DNA from: Nitrospirae bacterium CG2_30_53_67
GTDB taxonomy: Bacteria; CG2-30-53-67
Direction: 5' to 3'
DNA length: 10,454 bases
Assembly (NCBI GenBank): GCA_001873285.1
Contig: MNYV01000015.1
Coordinates: 1 to 10,454 of the forward strand
Shown here: positions 1-8,183 of the stretch, piece by piece
Layout of the letters: the number at the start of each line of letters is the position of its first letter
Numbering within the stretch: position 1 is the first letter of the stretch
The notes under the pieces: model-generated
What the model was told of the DNA's origin: nothing
Databases searched by the model: none
Seen by the model: only the letters and a program-made list of their open reading frames with translations
Position numbers and translations under genes: made by a program

Positions 1-557
1 GCCGCGATGAGCCGGCCGAATTCATCAGGGATGGCATACCCGACCGTGTCAGGGATATTGACCGTGGCGGCCCCGACCGCGATAACCGCCTCGATCACCC
101 GGCAGAGATAGTCGAGGTCCGAACGGGCCGCGTCCTCGGCCGAAAACTCCACATCGCCGGTATATTTCCTTGCTCGCTCGACAGCCCAGACCGCCCGTTT
201 CAGCGCCTCTTCCCGGCTCATCTTGAGCTTGAACTTGAGGTGCAGGTCCGATGTCGCAATGAAGGTGTGAATCCTCGGATGCTCGGCCTCTTTGACCGCT
301 TCCCAGGCCGCATCGATGTCCTTTTCCAGCGCCCTGGCCAGGCCGCAGATGACCGGCCCTCGGACCTTGCGGGCAATCTCACGGACCGCCTCAAAATCCC
401 CGGGAGAGGCCACAGGAAACCCGGCCTCGATCACGTCAACCTTAAGGGCGGCCAGTTGATGGGCCACACGGATCTTTTCCTCGATGTTCATGCTGCATCC
501 CGGGGACTGCTCCCCGTCCCTCAGGGTCGTATCGAAAATGCGGACGATGTCGTTCAT
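1..557 (-). CDS. leuA: 2-isopropylmalate synthase, N-terminal part (runs off the window)
   Basis: LeuA condenses acetyl-CoA with 2-ketoisovalerate, the committed step of leucine synthesis, in the cytoplasm. The visible 185 residues are the front half of the DRE-TIM catalytic barrel of a protein usually near 510 residues. Residues 9-20 read [12 protein letters not shown], where R13 is the catalytic arginine and D14 a metal ligand. Further family motifs are [14 protein letters not shown] from 46, [12 protein letters not shown] at 97-108, [12 protein letters not shown] at 136-147 and [14 protein letters not shown] at 167-180. The chain starts MNDIVRIFD, the usual LeuA start, and a purine-rich GAGAGGG lies about 8 nt upstream. 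The [18 protein letters not shown] block fits 2-isopropylmalate synthase better than homocitrate or citramalate synthase, although the regulatory domain that would settle this is outside the window. A T-box leader precedes the gene, which agrees with a leucine role. Confidence 0.95.
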   Translation of the reverse strand, partial: MNDIVRIFDTTLRDGEQSPGCSMNIEEKIRVAHQLAALKVDVIEAGFPVASPGDFEAVREIARKVRGPVICGLARALEKDIDAAWEAVKEAEHPRIHTFIATSDLHLKFKLKMSREEALKRAVWAVERARKYTGDVEFSAEDAARSDLDYLCRVIEAVIAVGAATVNIPDTVGYAIPDEFGRLIA

Positions 558-631
558 CAGATTTACCCTCTCACTCCCCAAGTTCTTAAATCCGAAATCC
601 TAATATCTAAATCCTATGCTCGATTGCAAAT

Positions 632-675
632 AAAAAACCCCCGTCTCAAGCCTTTTTAAAAGCCAGGGACGAGGG
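632..675 (-). terminator. Rho-independent terminator of the T-box leader
   Basis: On the minus strand CCCTCGTC (675-668) pairs with GACGGGGG (645-638), eight pairs with one G-U, enclosing a loop with weaker inner pairing. A run of six T (637-632) follows. It lies 74 nt before the leuA start and competes with the T-box antiterminator, as expected for a class I T-box. Confidence 0.85.
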
Positions 676-907
676 CTGAAAATTTCCCACGTGGTACCAC
701 CCTGTTTCAGTGAGCCAGGGACCCGACCCCGGTCACCCTTATTTCCGGCAGGATGACGGCCGCCAGCCGGCGAAGACTACGGCTGTCCTGATCAACAGGT
801 TCACCTTCGCGACTCCGAGGCGAGTTCAGGGCGCCCTGCGCCGGCTCGCAGCATCCGCCGGCTCTCTAAGGCAGGGGGGAACCCTTACTACTCCTCTTCA
901 CAGTTTT
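632..907 (-). promoter_or_regulatory. T-box riboswitch (tRNA-Leu sensing) controlling leuA
   Basis: This is a transcriptional attenuator that reads uncharged tRNA. On the minus strand the core AGGGTGGTACCACG (703-690) matches the T-box consensus AGGGTGGNACCGCG at all but one fixed position. The variable bulge base is U, which would pair with A73 of tRNA-Leu. Upstream are stem I hallmarks: GAAGAGGAGTAGTA near the 5' end, AGAGAGCC and GCGAGCCGGC in the distal arm, and GAACTCGCC in the specifier loop, placing a CUC leucine codon at 824-822. CAGGG (704-700) can pair with CCCTG (668-664) to form the antiterminator. CCCTG shares bases with the terminator stem, so the two folds exclude each other. 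The 5' boundary is estimated from the promoter. The inference is that leucine starvation allows read-through into leuA. Confidence 0.92.
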
Positions 908-913
908 TACCCT

Positions 914-943
914 ATACTACTACAAAACCTGATTCTGTTGCAA
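914..943 (-). promoter_or_regulatory. Candidate sigma-70-type promoter of the T-box/leuA transcript
   Basis: Minus-strand TTGCAA (943-938) and TAGTAT (919-914) are separated by 18 nt, each with 4 of 6 consensus matches. Transcription would start near 907, just ahead of stem I of the T-box. The -35 hexamer lies inside the terminal repeat of the palindromic element at 929-1060. This is inferred from sequence only. Confidence 0.45.
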
Positions 944-1060
944 ATGCTCCAGATGCAAGGCACGATATTTACTGGCGAATGAGGCGTACTTTTCTGGTAC
1001 GCCGCAGTGAAGCCAGAATATATCGTAACGCCGCAGATGGGGTATTTGCGGCAGAATCAG
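929..1060. repeat. MITE-like snap-back palindromic element, 132 bp
   Basis: The ends are inverted repeats: CTGATTCTGTTGCAAAT at 929-945 and the complement of ATTTGCGGCAGAATCAG at 1044-1060, 15 of 17 identical, with both differences still G-U pairs in RNA. Pairing continues inward: 947-951 with 1038-1042, 954-956 with 1033-1035, ACGATAT (962-968) with ATATCGT (1020-1026), CTGGC (972-976) with GCCAG (1012-1016), and a perfect 7-bp tip GGCGTAC (983-989) with GTACGCC (997-1003). Almost the whole element folds into one hairpin. It has no coding capacity and no clear target-site duplication. It fills the space between the pssA stop and the leuA promoter. It could be a non-autonomous MITE, a REP-like repeat, or an RNA-stabilising 3' hairpin for the ilv-pssA message. 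Copy number in the genome is unknown. Confidence 0.7.
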
Positions 1061-1818
1061 TCTTCTTTTACTACATCTTCATCATCTATGTCAAGTACAT
1101 CCACGCTTTTTTTGTGGCGGATCCCCTCGACCACTCCGGAAAGGGCATAGACCACGCTCATCAGAAAGAGGACGGATTCCGGATCGGCTGCGATCACCAG
1201 GGCGCCGAGAACAAGGAAAAGCAGGATCTTGAAATGGCGCCGTTTGATCAGATCGATGTCCTTAAAACTGTAGTAGCGGATATTGCTGACCATGAGGAAG
1301 GAGATGCCGAGAACCACGACCACAAACCAAAACGGCTTGTCCGATTCGGAATACCCGAAGAAATGATGGTAGGCAAGAACGGATGTGGCGATCACTCCGG
1401 CCCCAGCCGGAATGGGAAGACCCACGAAGTATTTCTTGTCCGCCACGTCGGTATTCACATTGAACCGCGCCAGGCGGAAGGCGCCCGCCACCATGAAGAG
1501 AAAGGAGGTCAGCCATCCGATCCGGCCGAAAGGCTTCAGCGCCCATAAAAAGCTCAGAATAGCCGGGGCGATCCCGAAGGAGACCAGGTCGGAGAGAGAG
1601 TCGTACTCAACCCCAAACTTTGATGATGTATGCGTCCACCGTGCGATCTTGCCGTCCACGGAATCAAAGATCGCTCCGATCAAAATGGCTATGGCCCCCT
1701 TCTCGTATTCTCCATTGACCGAGGCGATAATCGAGTAGAACCCGGCAAAGAGATTTCCGGTGGTAAAGATATTGGGAAGAAGATAAATCCCCTTGGGGCG
1801 TTCAACGGTATGGTTCAT
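1057..1818 (-). CDS. pssA: CDP-diacylglycerol--serine O-phosphatidyltransferase (phosphatidylserine synthase)
   Basis: This integral membrane enzyme makes phosphatidylserine from CDP-diacylglycerol and L-serine, the precursor of phosphatidylethanolamine. It has 253 residues, a normal length. The CDP-alcohol phosphotransferase motif is complete: D52, D55-G56, A59-R60, G69, D73 and D77. FVGLPIPAGAG from 131 is typical of the PssA branch. Hydrophobic segments lie near 20-35, 42-54, 78-92, 102-116, 138-152, 164-180 and 197-228, and the tail is acidic. The start at 1818 (MNHTVERPKGIYLLPN) was chosen over an in-frame ATG at 1857 because the family begins near this point and AGGGTG lies about 8 nt upstream, while the longer form has no ribosome site. 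It is the last gene of the ilvB-ilvN-ilvC run. A psd gene, a frequent partner, is not adjacent. The stop codon lies in the palindromic element. Confidence 0.93.
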   Translation of the reverse strand: MNHTVERPKGIYLLPNIFTTGNLFAGFYSIIASVNGEYEKGAIAILIGAIFDSVDGKIARWTHTSSKFGVEYDSLSDLVSFGIAPAILSFLWALKPFGRIGWLTSFLFMVAGAFRLARFNVNTDVADKKYFVGLPIPAGAGVIATSVLAYHHFFGYSESDKPFWFVVVVLGISFLMVSNIRYYSFKDIDLIKRRHFKILLFLVLGALVIAADPESVLFLMSVVYALSGVVEGIRHKKSVDVLDIDDEDVVKED

Positions 1819-1848
1819 GTCTGCACACCCTGTCTTTAGAACCGTCTG

Positions 1849-1886
1849 CCCCGTCATGCCGGAAAGTCACGGCCTTCAGGCTGGGG
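1849..1886. repeat. Small GC-rich dyad between ilvC and pssA
   Basis: CCCC (1849-1852) and GGGG (1883-1886) bracket an inner hairpin, GCCG (1858-1861) with CGGC (1870-1873), and an alternative GCC (1872-1874) with GGC (1879-1881). The beginning GTCATGCC and the end GGGGATCC look like a degraded intergenic palindromic repeat. This is judged from its look alone. It sits in the unusually wide 131-nt ilvC-pssA gap. Confidence 0.3.
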
Positions 1887-1949
1887 ATCCATGGGATATC
1901 CGTCAGATCATCAGAAAAGACCGTACTTCAAGACGGGGTGTAACGGGAT

Positions 1950-2960
<1,011 letters not shown>

Positions 2961-3024
2961 CTCATTTCCTCCTCCTGGGTTGGTTCCTCTGGAAATAATT
3001 TCAATATTTGAACCCGAATATTTT

Positions 3025-3504
3025 TCACCTTTCCCGAACCATGGCTACGGGACCGGTCCGGACAATTCCCTTGATCCCCAGGGGCTTGAGCATCTCGATG
3101 ATGGCATTGACCTTCTCCGAACTCCCGGTCACCTCTATGGTATAGTGCGTCTGGCTGGAATCCACCACCTTGGCCCGGAAGATATCGGTGATCCGGAGCG
3201 CCTCGGCACGGTGCTCGGCCTTCGCGCTCACTTTGATCAGGACCAGCTCCCGCTGGAGATACTCCTTCTCTTCCGAGTAATCCATCACCTTGATCACATT
3301 GATGAGCCTGTTCAACTGTTTGGTGATCTGTTCGAGGATCTTATCGTCTCCGGACGTCACAATCGTCATCTGGGAAAGAGAGGGGTCCATGGTCGCCGCC
3401 ACATTCAGGCTTTCGATATTAAAACCCCGCCCGCTGAAGAGCCCTGCAATCCGGGACAGGACGCCGAATTTGTTCTCCACGAGCACCGAGATGGTATGAC
3501 GCAT
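3025..3504 (-). CDS. ilvN: Acetohydroxyacid synthase, regulatory (small) subunit
   Basis: This is the regulatory partner of IlvB. It stimulates the catalytic subunit and carries valine feedback inhibition. It has 159 residues, the length of the common IlvN/IlvH family. The N-terminal ACT domain (about 4-78) begins [31 protein letters not shown], with N11 and G14 in the effector-binding loop and the family's RGFNIESL segment. The C-terminal ACT-like domain (about 84-159) contains ELVLIKV and [21 protein letters not shown] lies 5 nt upstream of the ATG. It lies 74 nt downstream of ilvB. Confidence 0.96.
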   Translation of the reverse strand: MRHTISVLVENKFGVLSRIAGLFSGRGFNIESLNVAATMDPSLSQMTIVTSGDDKILEQITKQLNRLINVIKVMDYSEEKEYLQRELVLIKVSAKAEHRAEALRITDIFRAKVVDSSQTHYTIEVTGSSEKVNAIIEMLKPLGIKGIVRTGPVAMVRER

Positions 3505-3578
3505 AGGGACCTCTATCCATCTATTATTCTATTGATCCGGGTCCGTGTGCCCTTTGATACCCGGACAGATCGGCCGTT

Positions 3579-5324
3579 TCAGCCTGTGATCTTTTCCGCT
3601 TGTTCAGGGGTCAACTTTTTCTTGTCTTTTTTCTCTTCAAAGATCATCTCGTCGATGGCCGCGCCCGGCGGAACCATAGGAAGGACATTGGCTTCACGGT
3701 CGATCACAAAATCCAGGATGACGGTATTCTTGATGGAAATGGCCTCCCGGATGGCATCGGCCACGTCCTCTTTCCGGGTCACCCGGATTCCGGCGGCCCC
3801 GTAGGCCTCAGCCAGTTTCACAAAGTCCGGTCCGCTGGAGAGACAGGTGTAGGAGTAACGGCACTCATAGAAAATCTGCTGCCACTGACGGACCATGCCC
3901 AGGAACCTGTTGTTCAGGATAGCGATATTCAAAGGGAGCCGATGCTGAACGGCCGTGGCCAGTTCCTGGATGTTCATCTGGATGCTCCCGTCTCCGGCAA
4001 TGTCGAAGACGGTCCGCTCCGGACAGGCGATCTGGGCCCCTATGGCCGCGGGGAAACCATACCCCATGGTCCCCAGCCCTCCGGAGGTGAGGAACTGCCT
4101 GGGGGATTTGAATTTGTAGTATTGGGCCGTCCACATCTGGTTTTGCCCGACCTCGGTGGTCACGATGGCATCCCCGCGGGTCACCTCATAGATCTGCTCC
4201 ACGACATATTGCGGGGCGATCTTGCCCTTGCGTTCCCTGTACCTCATGGGGTGTTCCTGCGCCCATTTGCCGATCTGAGCAATCCAGGATTCGTGTTTCT
4301 TTTTCCATTGCACACCGCTCTCCGCTGCGGCAAGTTTTCCCATCTCCTTGAGAACGTTCTGACAGTCTCCGACGATCGGGATATCGACCGGCACGTTTTT
4401 CTTGATCGAGGTCGGATCGATGTCGATATGAATGATGGCGGCCTTGGGGGCAAAGGTTGCGATCTTCCCGGTGACCCGGTCGTCAAACCGAGCGCCCACG
4501 GCGATGATCAAATCCGCATTCTGCACCGACATATTCGCGCAATAGGTCCCATGCATCCCGAGCATCCCCAAAAAGAGGGGGTCCTCACCGGGGTAGCTCC
4601 CCAGACCCATGAGGGAACTGGCGACCGGGATATGCGTCTTCTTCACCAGGGCCCTCAGCTCAGAGGAGGCATCCGACTGAATGACTCCGCCTCCGGTGAA
4701 GAAGACGGGCCGCTCCGCCTTTTTCATGTACTGCAAAGCCCGCTTGATCTGCTGAGGGTTCCCCTCGTAGGTCGGTTTATATCCCTTGAGGTCTACCTTG
4801 GAGGGATACTTGAAGTCCGTCTTGTTGACCGACACATCCTTGGGAAGATCGATCAGCACCGGCCCCTTGCGCCCGGTCGTGGCGATATGAAAGGCCTCTT
4901 TGATCACTGACGCCAGTTTGGAGACGTCGCTGACGAGATAGTTGTGCTTGGTGCAGGGACGCGTAATCCCTACGATATCGGCCTCCTGAAAGGCATCGTT
5001 CCCGATCATGGACATGGGGACCTGACCCGTGAAGACGACCAGCGGGATGGAATCCATATAGGCCGTGGCGATCCCGGTCACGGTGTTGGTGGCGCCGGGG
5101 CCGGAGGTCACCAGCACCACGCCGGGCTTTCCTGATGCCCTGGCGTATCCGTCCGCTGCGTGCACGGCGCCCTGCTCGTGTTTGGCCAGGATATGCGCGA
5201 TCTCCCGCTGTTGGTGCAGAACATCGTAGATGTTCAAGACCACACCTCCCGGATAACCGAAGATGACGTCCACCCCTTCTTTTTTCAGGCATTCAATAAA
5301 AATTTCAGCCCCGGAGAGCTTCAT
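3579..5324 (-). CDS. ilvB: Acetohydroxyacid (acetolactate) synthase, catalytic (large) subunit
   Basis: This ThDP- and FAD-dependent enzyme condenses two pyruvates, or pyruvate with 2-ketobutyrate, at the first common step of valine, leucine and isoleucine synthesis. It has 581 residues, full length. The ThDP N-terminal domain carries FGYPGGVVL at 22-30 and the catalytic glutamate E50 in [16 protein letters not shown]. The central FAD domain has [11 protein letters not shown] from 277. The C-terminal ThDP site has GDGS at 444-447 and NN at 471-472, the correct GDG-X24-NN spacing. P103 in GQVP and W481 in VRQWQQ are retained at positions where substitutions give herbicide resistance in this family. 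The C-terminal [17 protein letters not shown] is a charged extension. AAGGGA precedes the ATG by about 8 nt. This is the first gene of the ilvBNC-pssA run. Confidence 0.97.
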   Translation of the reverse strand: MKLSGAEIFIECLKKEGVDVIFGYPGGVVLNIYDVLHQQREIAHILAKHEQGAVHAADGYARASGKPGVVLVTSGPGATNTVTGIATAYMDSIPLVVFTGQVPMSMIGNDAFQEADIVGITRPCTKHNYLVSDVSKLASVIKEAFHIATTGRKGPVLIDLPKDVSVNKTDFKYPSKVDLKGYKPTYEGNPQQIKRALQYMKKAERPVFFTGGGVIQSDASSELRALVKKTHIPVASSLMGLGSYPGEDPLFLGMLGMHGTYCANMSVQNADLIIAVGARFDDRVTGKIATFAPKAAIIHIDIDPTSIKKNVPVDIPIVGDCQNVLKEMGKLAAAESGVQWKKKHESWIAQIGKWAQEHPMRYRERKGKIAPQYVVEQIYEVTRGDAIVTTEVGQNQMWTAQYYKFKSPRQFLTSGGLGTMGYGFPAAIGAQIACPERTVFDIAGDGSIQMNIQELATAVQHRLPLNIAILNNRFLGMVRQWQQIFYECRYSYTCLSSGPDFVKLAEAYGAAGIRVTRKEDVADAIREAISIKNTVILDFVIDREANVLPMVPPGAAIDEMIFEEKKDKKKLTPEQAEKITG

Positions 5325-5385
5325 ATTTTTTCCCTTATCCTATTTTCTTAGCAGGTCTTCCTGACCATTTCCTTAGGGGAATATC

Positions 5386-5412
5386 ACTATATAGCACTTA
5401 CGAATTCATCAA
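5386..5412 (-). promoter_or_regulatory. Weak candidate promoter of the ilvBNC-pssA operon
   Basis: Minus-strand TTGATG (5412-5407) and TATAGT (5391-5386) are 15 nt apart, shorter than ideal, with a start near 5380 and a leader of about 55 nt. A small hairpin GGTC-AGGAA-GACC lies in that leader. I see no T-box and no BCAA-rich leader peptide ahead of ilvB. The other sequence in the 268-bp ilvB-dacA gap is short GC-rich repeats near dacA. Confidence 0.3.
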
Positions 5413-5592
5413 CCTTAGCACTGATTAGATTGAAAAACAACAAGAATTCGCGGAGGCGTCTCACATAAGTTTCACAGTGAGAACCGGCTGCAGGATGTGG
5501 GTCTCAAATAGAAACGTGACTGAAGTATCCTGGGGCAAGCCGCTGCCTGCGGCGGCAGGAACAACAGCCTGCCGAACCCTTTCGAATCATCT

Positions 5593-6765
5593 CTATAAGA
5601 ATTTTGAGATCATCCTGTAAAAGAAGTTGGCCCTGGGAATCTCTTCCTGGGAAAGGGCTTGAATCTTCGCAATTTCCTTTTCCCCGTTCTTGACGATGAT
5701 GGAACCGTAAGGCTTCCCTTTGATCACGGGCGCCTCGATCACGGACGGGGCGTCAATGACCTTGCTCAACGAGGACTCGGCCCCCCGAAGGACAAAAACC
5801 GAGAAATCGTCCGCCGCCACAAGGATCGTGCTCTTGACCTTGGCCCCGGAAACAGGCACCTCCTTCCCGATCGTCTCCCCTTTTTTGACCACCTGAACCT
5901 TCTTGTACATATTGAAGCCGACGCTCAAGAGCCTTGCAGATTCACGCATCCGGTCCTTGTTGGTTTTCGCGCCGAGGACCACGGAGATCATCCGGAGACC
6001 ATCCCGTGAAGCCGAAGCCGTAAGGCCGAAACCCGCTGCCCGGTAATAGCCGGTCTTGATCCCATCGGCGCCGGGAAAATTTCCGATCAGCTTATTGGTG
6101 TTGACCAGGATAAATTTTCCGTCCCGAAAAGGCGCGGACTTCGTGGAACCCCACTCCAGGATATTGGGATACTTGACCAGTTCCCTGCCCAGCATGGCCA
6201 GGTCATAGGCGCTGGACAGATCGGGTTCCTGGTTTTTCTCCGGCGGAAGCCCGTCCACACTGTGATAGATCGTGTCCTTCAACCCCAATTCCTGTGCCCT
6301 TCGGTTCATGAGGTCCACGCACCCTTCCACACTCCCCAGGATGTGTTCGGCCACCGCCACACTGGCATCATTGGCTGAATGGATGACGATCGCCTTCATC
6401 AACTCTTCCAGAGAGAAGACCTCGCCTTGTTTCAGGTAGGCCTGGGAACCTCCGGTCTTACTGGCCCTCGCGGAGACGGTAATCTGGTCCGTCAGGGCTA
6501 TGGAATGATCCTTGAGTTTCTCCATGACCAGAAGCATCAGCATCATCTTGACCATGGAGGCCGGCGGGTGCTTCTCATGAATATTTTTTTCATAGAGCAG
6601 ATCGCCGGTATCGGCATTGATCATGATTGAGGACGTGTAATCACCGTCCTGGATTAATGGCTTGGTCCCGGGGTCTTCCGCAAAGGCGCCTGCAGGAAGA
6701 TAAAAAGTAAATAAGACAGTCCAGACACAAAAAAAGAAGAGCGCTCCTATAACCTTTCTCTTCAT
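5593..6765 (-). CDS. dacA: D-alanyl-D-alanine carboxypeptidase (penicillin-binding protein 5/6 family)
   Basis: This periplasmic serine peptidase removes the terminal D-alanine from peptidoglycan pentapeptides and so limits cross-linking. It has 390 residues. A signal peptide has basic KRK at 2-4, a hydrophobic core at 7-24 and an AFA cleavage site around 27-29. The active-site motifs of the family are all present: S70-M-V-K73, S130-A-N132 and K237-T-G239. The PBP5 C-terminal beta domain spans about 285-370, and the last residues (IPRANFFYRMISKFL) form a likely amphipathic membrane anchor. The start at 6765 was preferred over an ATG at 6795 because AAGGAGG sits 5 nt before it and the signal peptide then has normal length. 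It has its own promoter after leuB and looks like a single-gene unit between the leu and ilv genes. Confidence 0.95.
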   Translation of the reverse strand: MKRKVIGALFFFCVWTVLFTFYLPAGAFAEDPGTKPLIQDGDYTSSIMINADTGDLLYEKNIHEKHPPASMVKMMLMLLVMEKLKDHSIALTDQITVSARASKTGGSQAYLKQGEVFSLEELMKAIVIHSANDASVAVAEHILGSVEGCVDLMNRRAQELGLKDTIYHSVDGLPPEKNQEPDLSSAYDLAMLGRELVKYPNILEWGSTKSAPFRDGKFILVNTNKLIGNFPGADGIKTGYYRAAGFGLTASASRDGLRMISVVLGAKTNKDRMRESARLLSVGFNMYKKVQVVKKGETIGKEVPVSGAKVKSTILVAADDFSVFVLRGAESSLSKVIDAPSVIEAPVIKGKPYGSIIVKNGEKEIAKIQALSQEEIPRANFFYRMISKFL

Positions 6766-6854
6766 TGCCGCCTCCTTGATGATGGTAAGGTCCATAACTT
6801 TTCGACAAGCCGCATGGATTCCAATAAAATAAAAGATTTTTTTTAACGCCGGCT

Positions 6855-6883
6855 ATTCTTGCACATTTTAATTCTACCGTCAA
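6855..6883 (-). promoter_or_regulatory. Promoter of the D-Ala-D-Ala carboxypeptidase gene
   Basis: Minus-strand TTGACG (6883-6878, 5 of 6) and AAGAAT (6860-6855, 4 of 6) are separated by exactly 17 nt. Transcription would start near 6848, about 80 nt before the ATG. It lies downstream of the leuB stop. I see no clear intrinsic terminator in the leuB-dacA gap, so read-through may add to expression. Confidence 0.55.
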
Positions 6884-6911
6884 TCCGAAAAATAGACCGG
6901 CGACCCTAAAG

Positions 6912-7976
6912 CTACTCGAGAACATAGGCCTTAACGATGTCACCGACCTCTCTGGTTCCATGCCCCATCTTGCCTGCGGAAAGGCTTTGCATATCCTTAT
7001 GAATGGCCTTCATCACGGCCTTCTCGATCCGGCCGGCTGCAGCTTTTTCACCCAGAAAATCGAGCATCATCTGCCCGGCTGAGATCGCGGCCAGAGGATT
7101 GATCACATTCTTGCCCGTATATTTCGGAGCCGAACCGCCGATGGGCTCGAACATGGAGGTCCCTTCCGGATTGATATTCCCCCCGGCTGCGATCCCCATG
7201 CCTCCCTGGATCATGGCCCCGAGGTCGGTGATGATATCCCCGAACAGGTTGTCGGTGACGATCACATCGAACCATTCCGGATTCTTGACCATCCACATGC
7301 AGGTGGCATCCACATGGGCGTAATCGGTCCGGATCTCCGGATAATCCCCGGCCACCTCATAAAAGGCCCGCTCCCATAAATCAAACGCATAGGTCAGGAC
7401 ATTGGTTTTGCCGCACAGGGTGAGCTTCTTCGTCCGGTTCCTCTTCTTGCAGTAGTCGAAGGCGAACCGCAGGCACCGCTCCACGCCTTTCCGGGTGTTG
7501 ATCGACTCCTGAATCGCCACCTCGTCCGGTGTCCCCTTCTTCAGGAAGCCTCCCGCCCCGCAATAGAGCCCTTCGGTATTCTCCCTGACCACCACAAAGT
7601 CAATCTGTTCCGGCCCTTTGTCCTTGAGCGGGGTCTCGACCCCGGAATAAAGTTTGACCGGCCGAAGATTGATATACTGGTCCAAAGCAAAGCGGAGATG
7701 GAGCAGGATCCCCTTCTCCAGGATCCCGGGTTTCACATCGGGATGGCCTATGGCCCCCAGATAGATGGCATCCATCTGACGGAATTCTTCGATGGCCGAA
7801 TCCGGAAGGATTTCCCCGGTCCGTTTGTAGCGTTCCCCTCCGAAATCATAGTGGGTCAGCTTCAACGAGAATCCTTCTCTCTCGGCCGCCGCCTTGATGA
7901 CCTTGACCCCTTCTGCAATGACCTCCGGGCCCGTCCCATCCCCCGGCATAAGCGCAATGTTGTATGTCTTCGCCAT
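6912..7976 (-). CDS. leuB: 3-isopropylmalate dehydrogenase (isocitrate/isopropylmalate dehydrogenase family)
   Basis: LeuB oxidises and decarboxylates 3-isopropylmalate to 2-ketoisocaproate. It has 354 residues from the second of two adjacent ATGs. The second was chosen because AAGGA is 6 nt before it but only 3 nt before the first, at 7979. Motifs are MPGDGTGPEV at 10-19, substrate-binding R95, R105 and R131, catalytic Y138 and K190, and metal ligands D223, D247 and D251 (DNLFGDIITD). ILLHLR at 90-95 resembles the LLxLR of 3-isopropylmalate enzymes rather than the Ser/Asn site of isocitrate dehydrogenase. The coenzyme loop reads GGSAPKYTGKNVINP from 280; typical NAD-dependent LeuB has APD here, so coenzyme use is unclear. 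Homoisocitrate or tartrate dehydrogenase are less likely alternatives given the BCAA neighbours. leuC and leuD are not adjacent. Confidence 0.85.
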   Translation of the reverse strand: MAKTYNIALMPGDGTGPEVIAEGVKVIKAAAEREGFSLKLTHYDFGGERYKRTGEILPDSAIEEFRQMDAIYLGAIGHPDVKPGILEKGILLHLRFALDQYINLRPVKLYSGVETPLKDKGPEQIDFVVVRENTEGLYCGAGGFLKKGTPDEVAIQESINTRKGVERCLRFAFDYCKKRNRTKKLTLCGKTNVLTYAFDLWERAFYEVAGDYPEIRTDYAHVDATCMWMVKNPEWFDVIVTDNLFGDIITDLGAMIQGGMGIAAGGNINPEGTSMFEPIGGSAPKYTGKNVINPLAAISAGQMMLDFLGEKAAAGRIEKAVMKAIHKDMQSLSAGKMGHGTREVGDIVKAYVLE

Positions 7977-8099
7977 CATCCTTCCTTTCGGTAGATAAAG
8001 AGTAAAAAATATTAGATAACGGTTCTTCTTCGTTTATTTGTAAAACTTCCAACGGGGCTTGAACCCTGATGTTTTCACCCGCTCTTTTGGAAATGCTTT

Positions 8100-8128
8100 T
8101 AGATAACATAACACAGAGGATAAATCAA
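8100..8128 (-). promoter_or_regulatory. Weak candidate promoter of leuB
   Basis: Minus-strand TTGATT (8128-8123) and TATCTA (8105-8100) are 17 nt apart. The -10 match is poor (3 of 6). The implied leader of about 115 nt contains no T-box core. The 207-bp gap between the rhomboid gene and leuB shows no strong terminator. Confidence 0.28.
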
Positions 8129-8183
8129 GAACGAAGTCAATACGAATTCATCAAAGCTCCGACTCGGAAAGGTCCTCAATCCC

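Noticed and set aside
979-1548. A 189-codon plus-strand frame
   Set aside because: It covers the palindromic element and the antisense of pssA, has no ribosome site, and shows no recognisable protein features.
1819-1857. Upstream ATG of pssA at 1857
   Set aside because: No ribosome site precedes it, it adds residues unlike PssA N-termini, and it runs into the palindromic repeat.
3600-4910. A 436-codon open frame on the plus strand
   Set aside because: It lies entirely antisense to ilvB, whose full motif set and length are clear; the protein is low-complexity and Gly/Pro/His/Asp-rich, as shadow frames are.
5325-5420. Leader peptide or T-box ahead of ilvB
   Set aside because: Short frames there lack runs of Leu, Ile or Val codons, and there is no AGGGTGG core.
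6766-6795. Upstream ATG of the carboxypeptidase at 6795
   Set aside because: The ATG at 6765 has AAGGAGG at ideal spacing and gives a normal signal peptide.
8054-8066. T-arm-like GGGTTCAAGCCCC on the minus strand, suggesting a tRNA
   Set aside because: No matching acceptor, anticodon or D arm can be placed around it; it is a short chance hairpin in the leuB leader.
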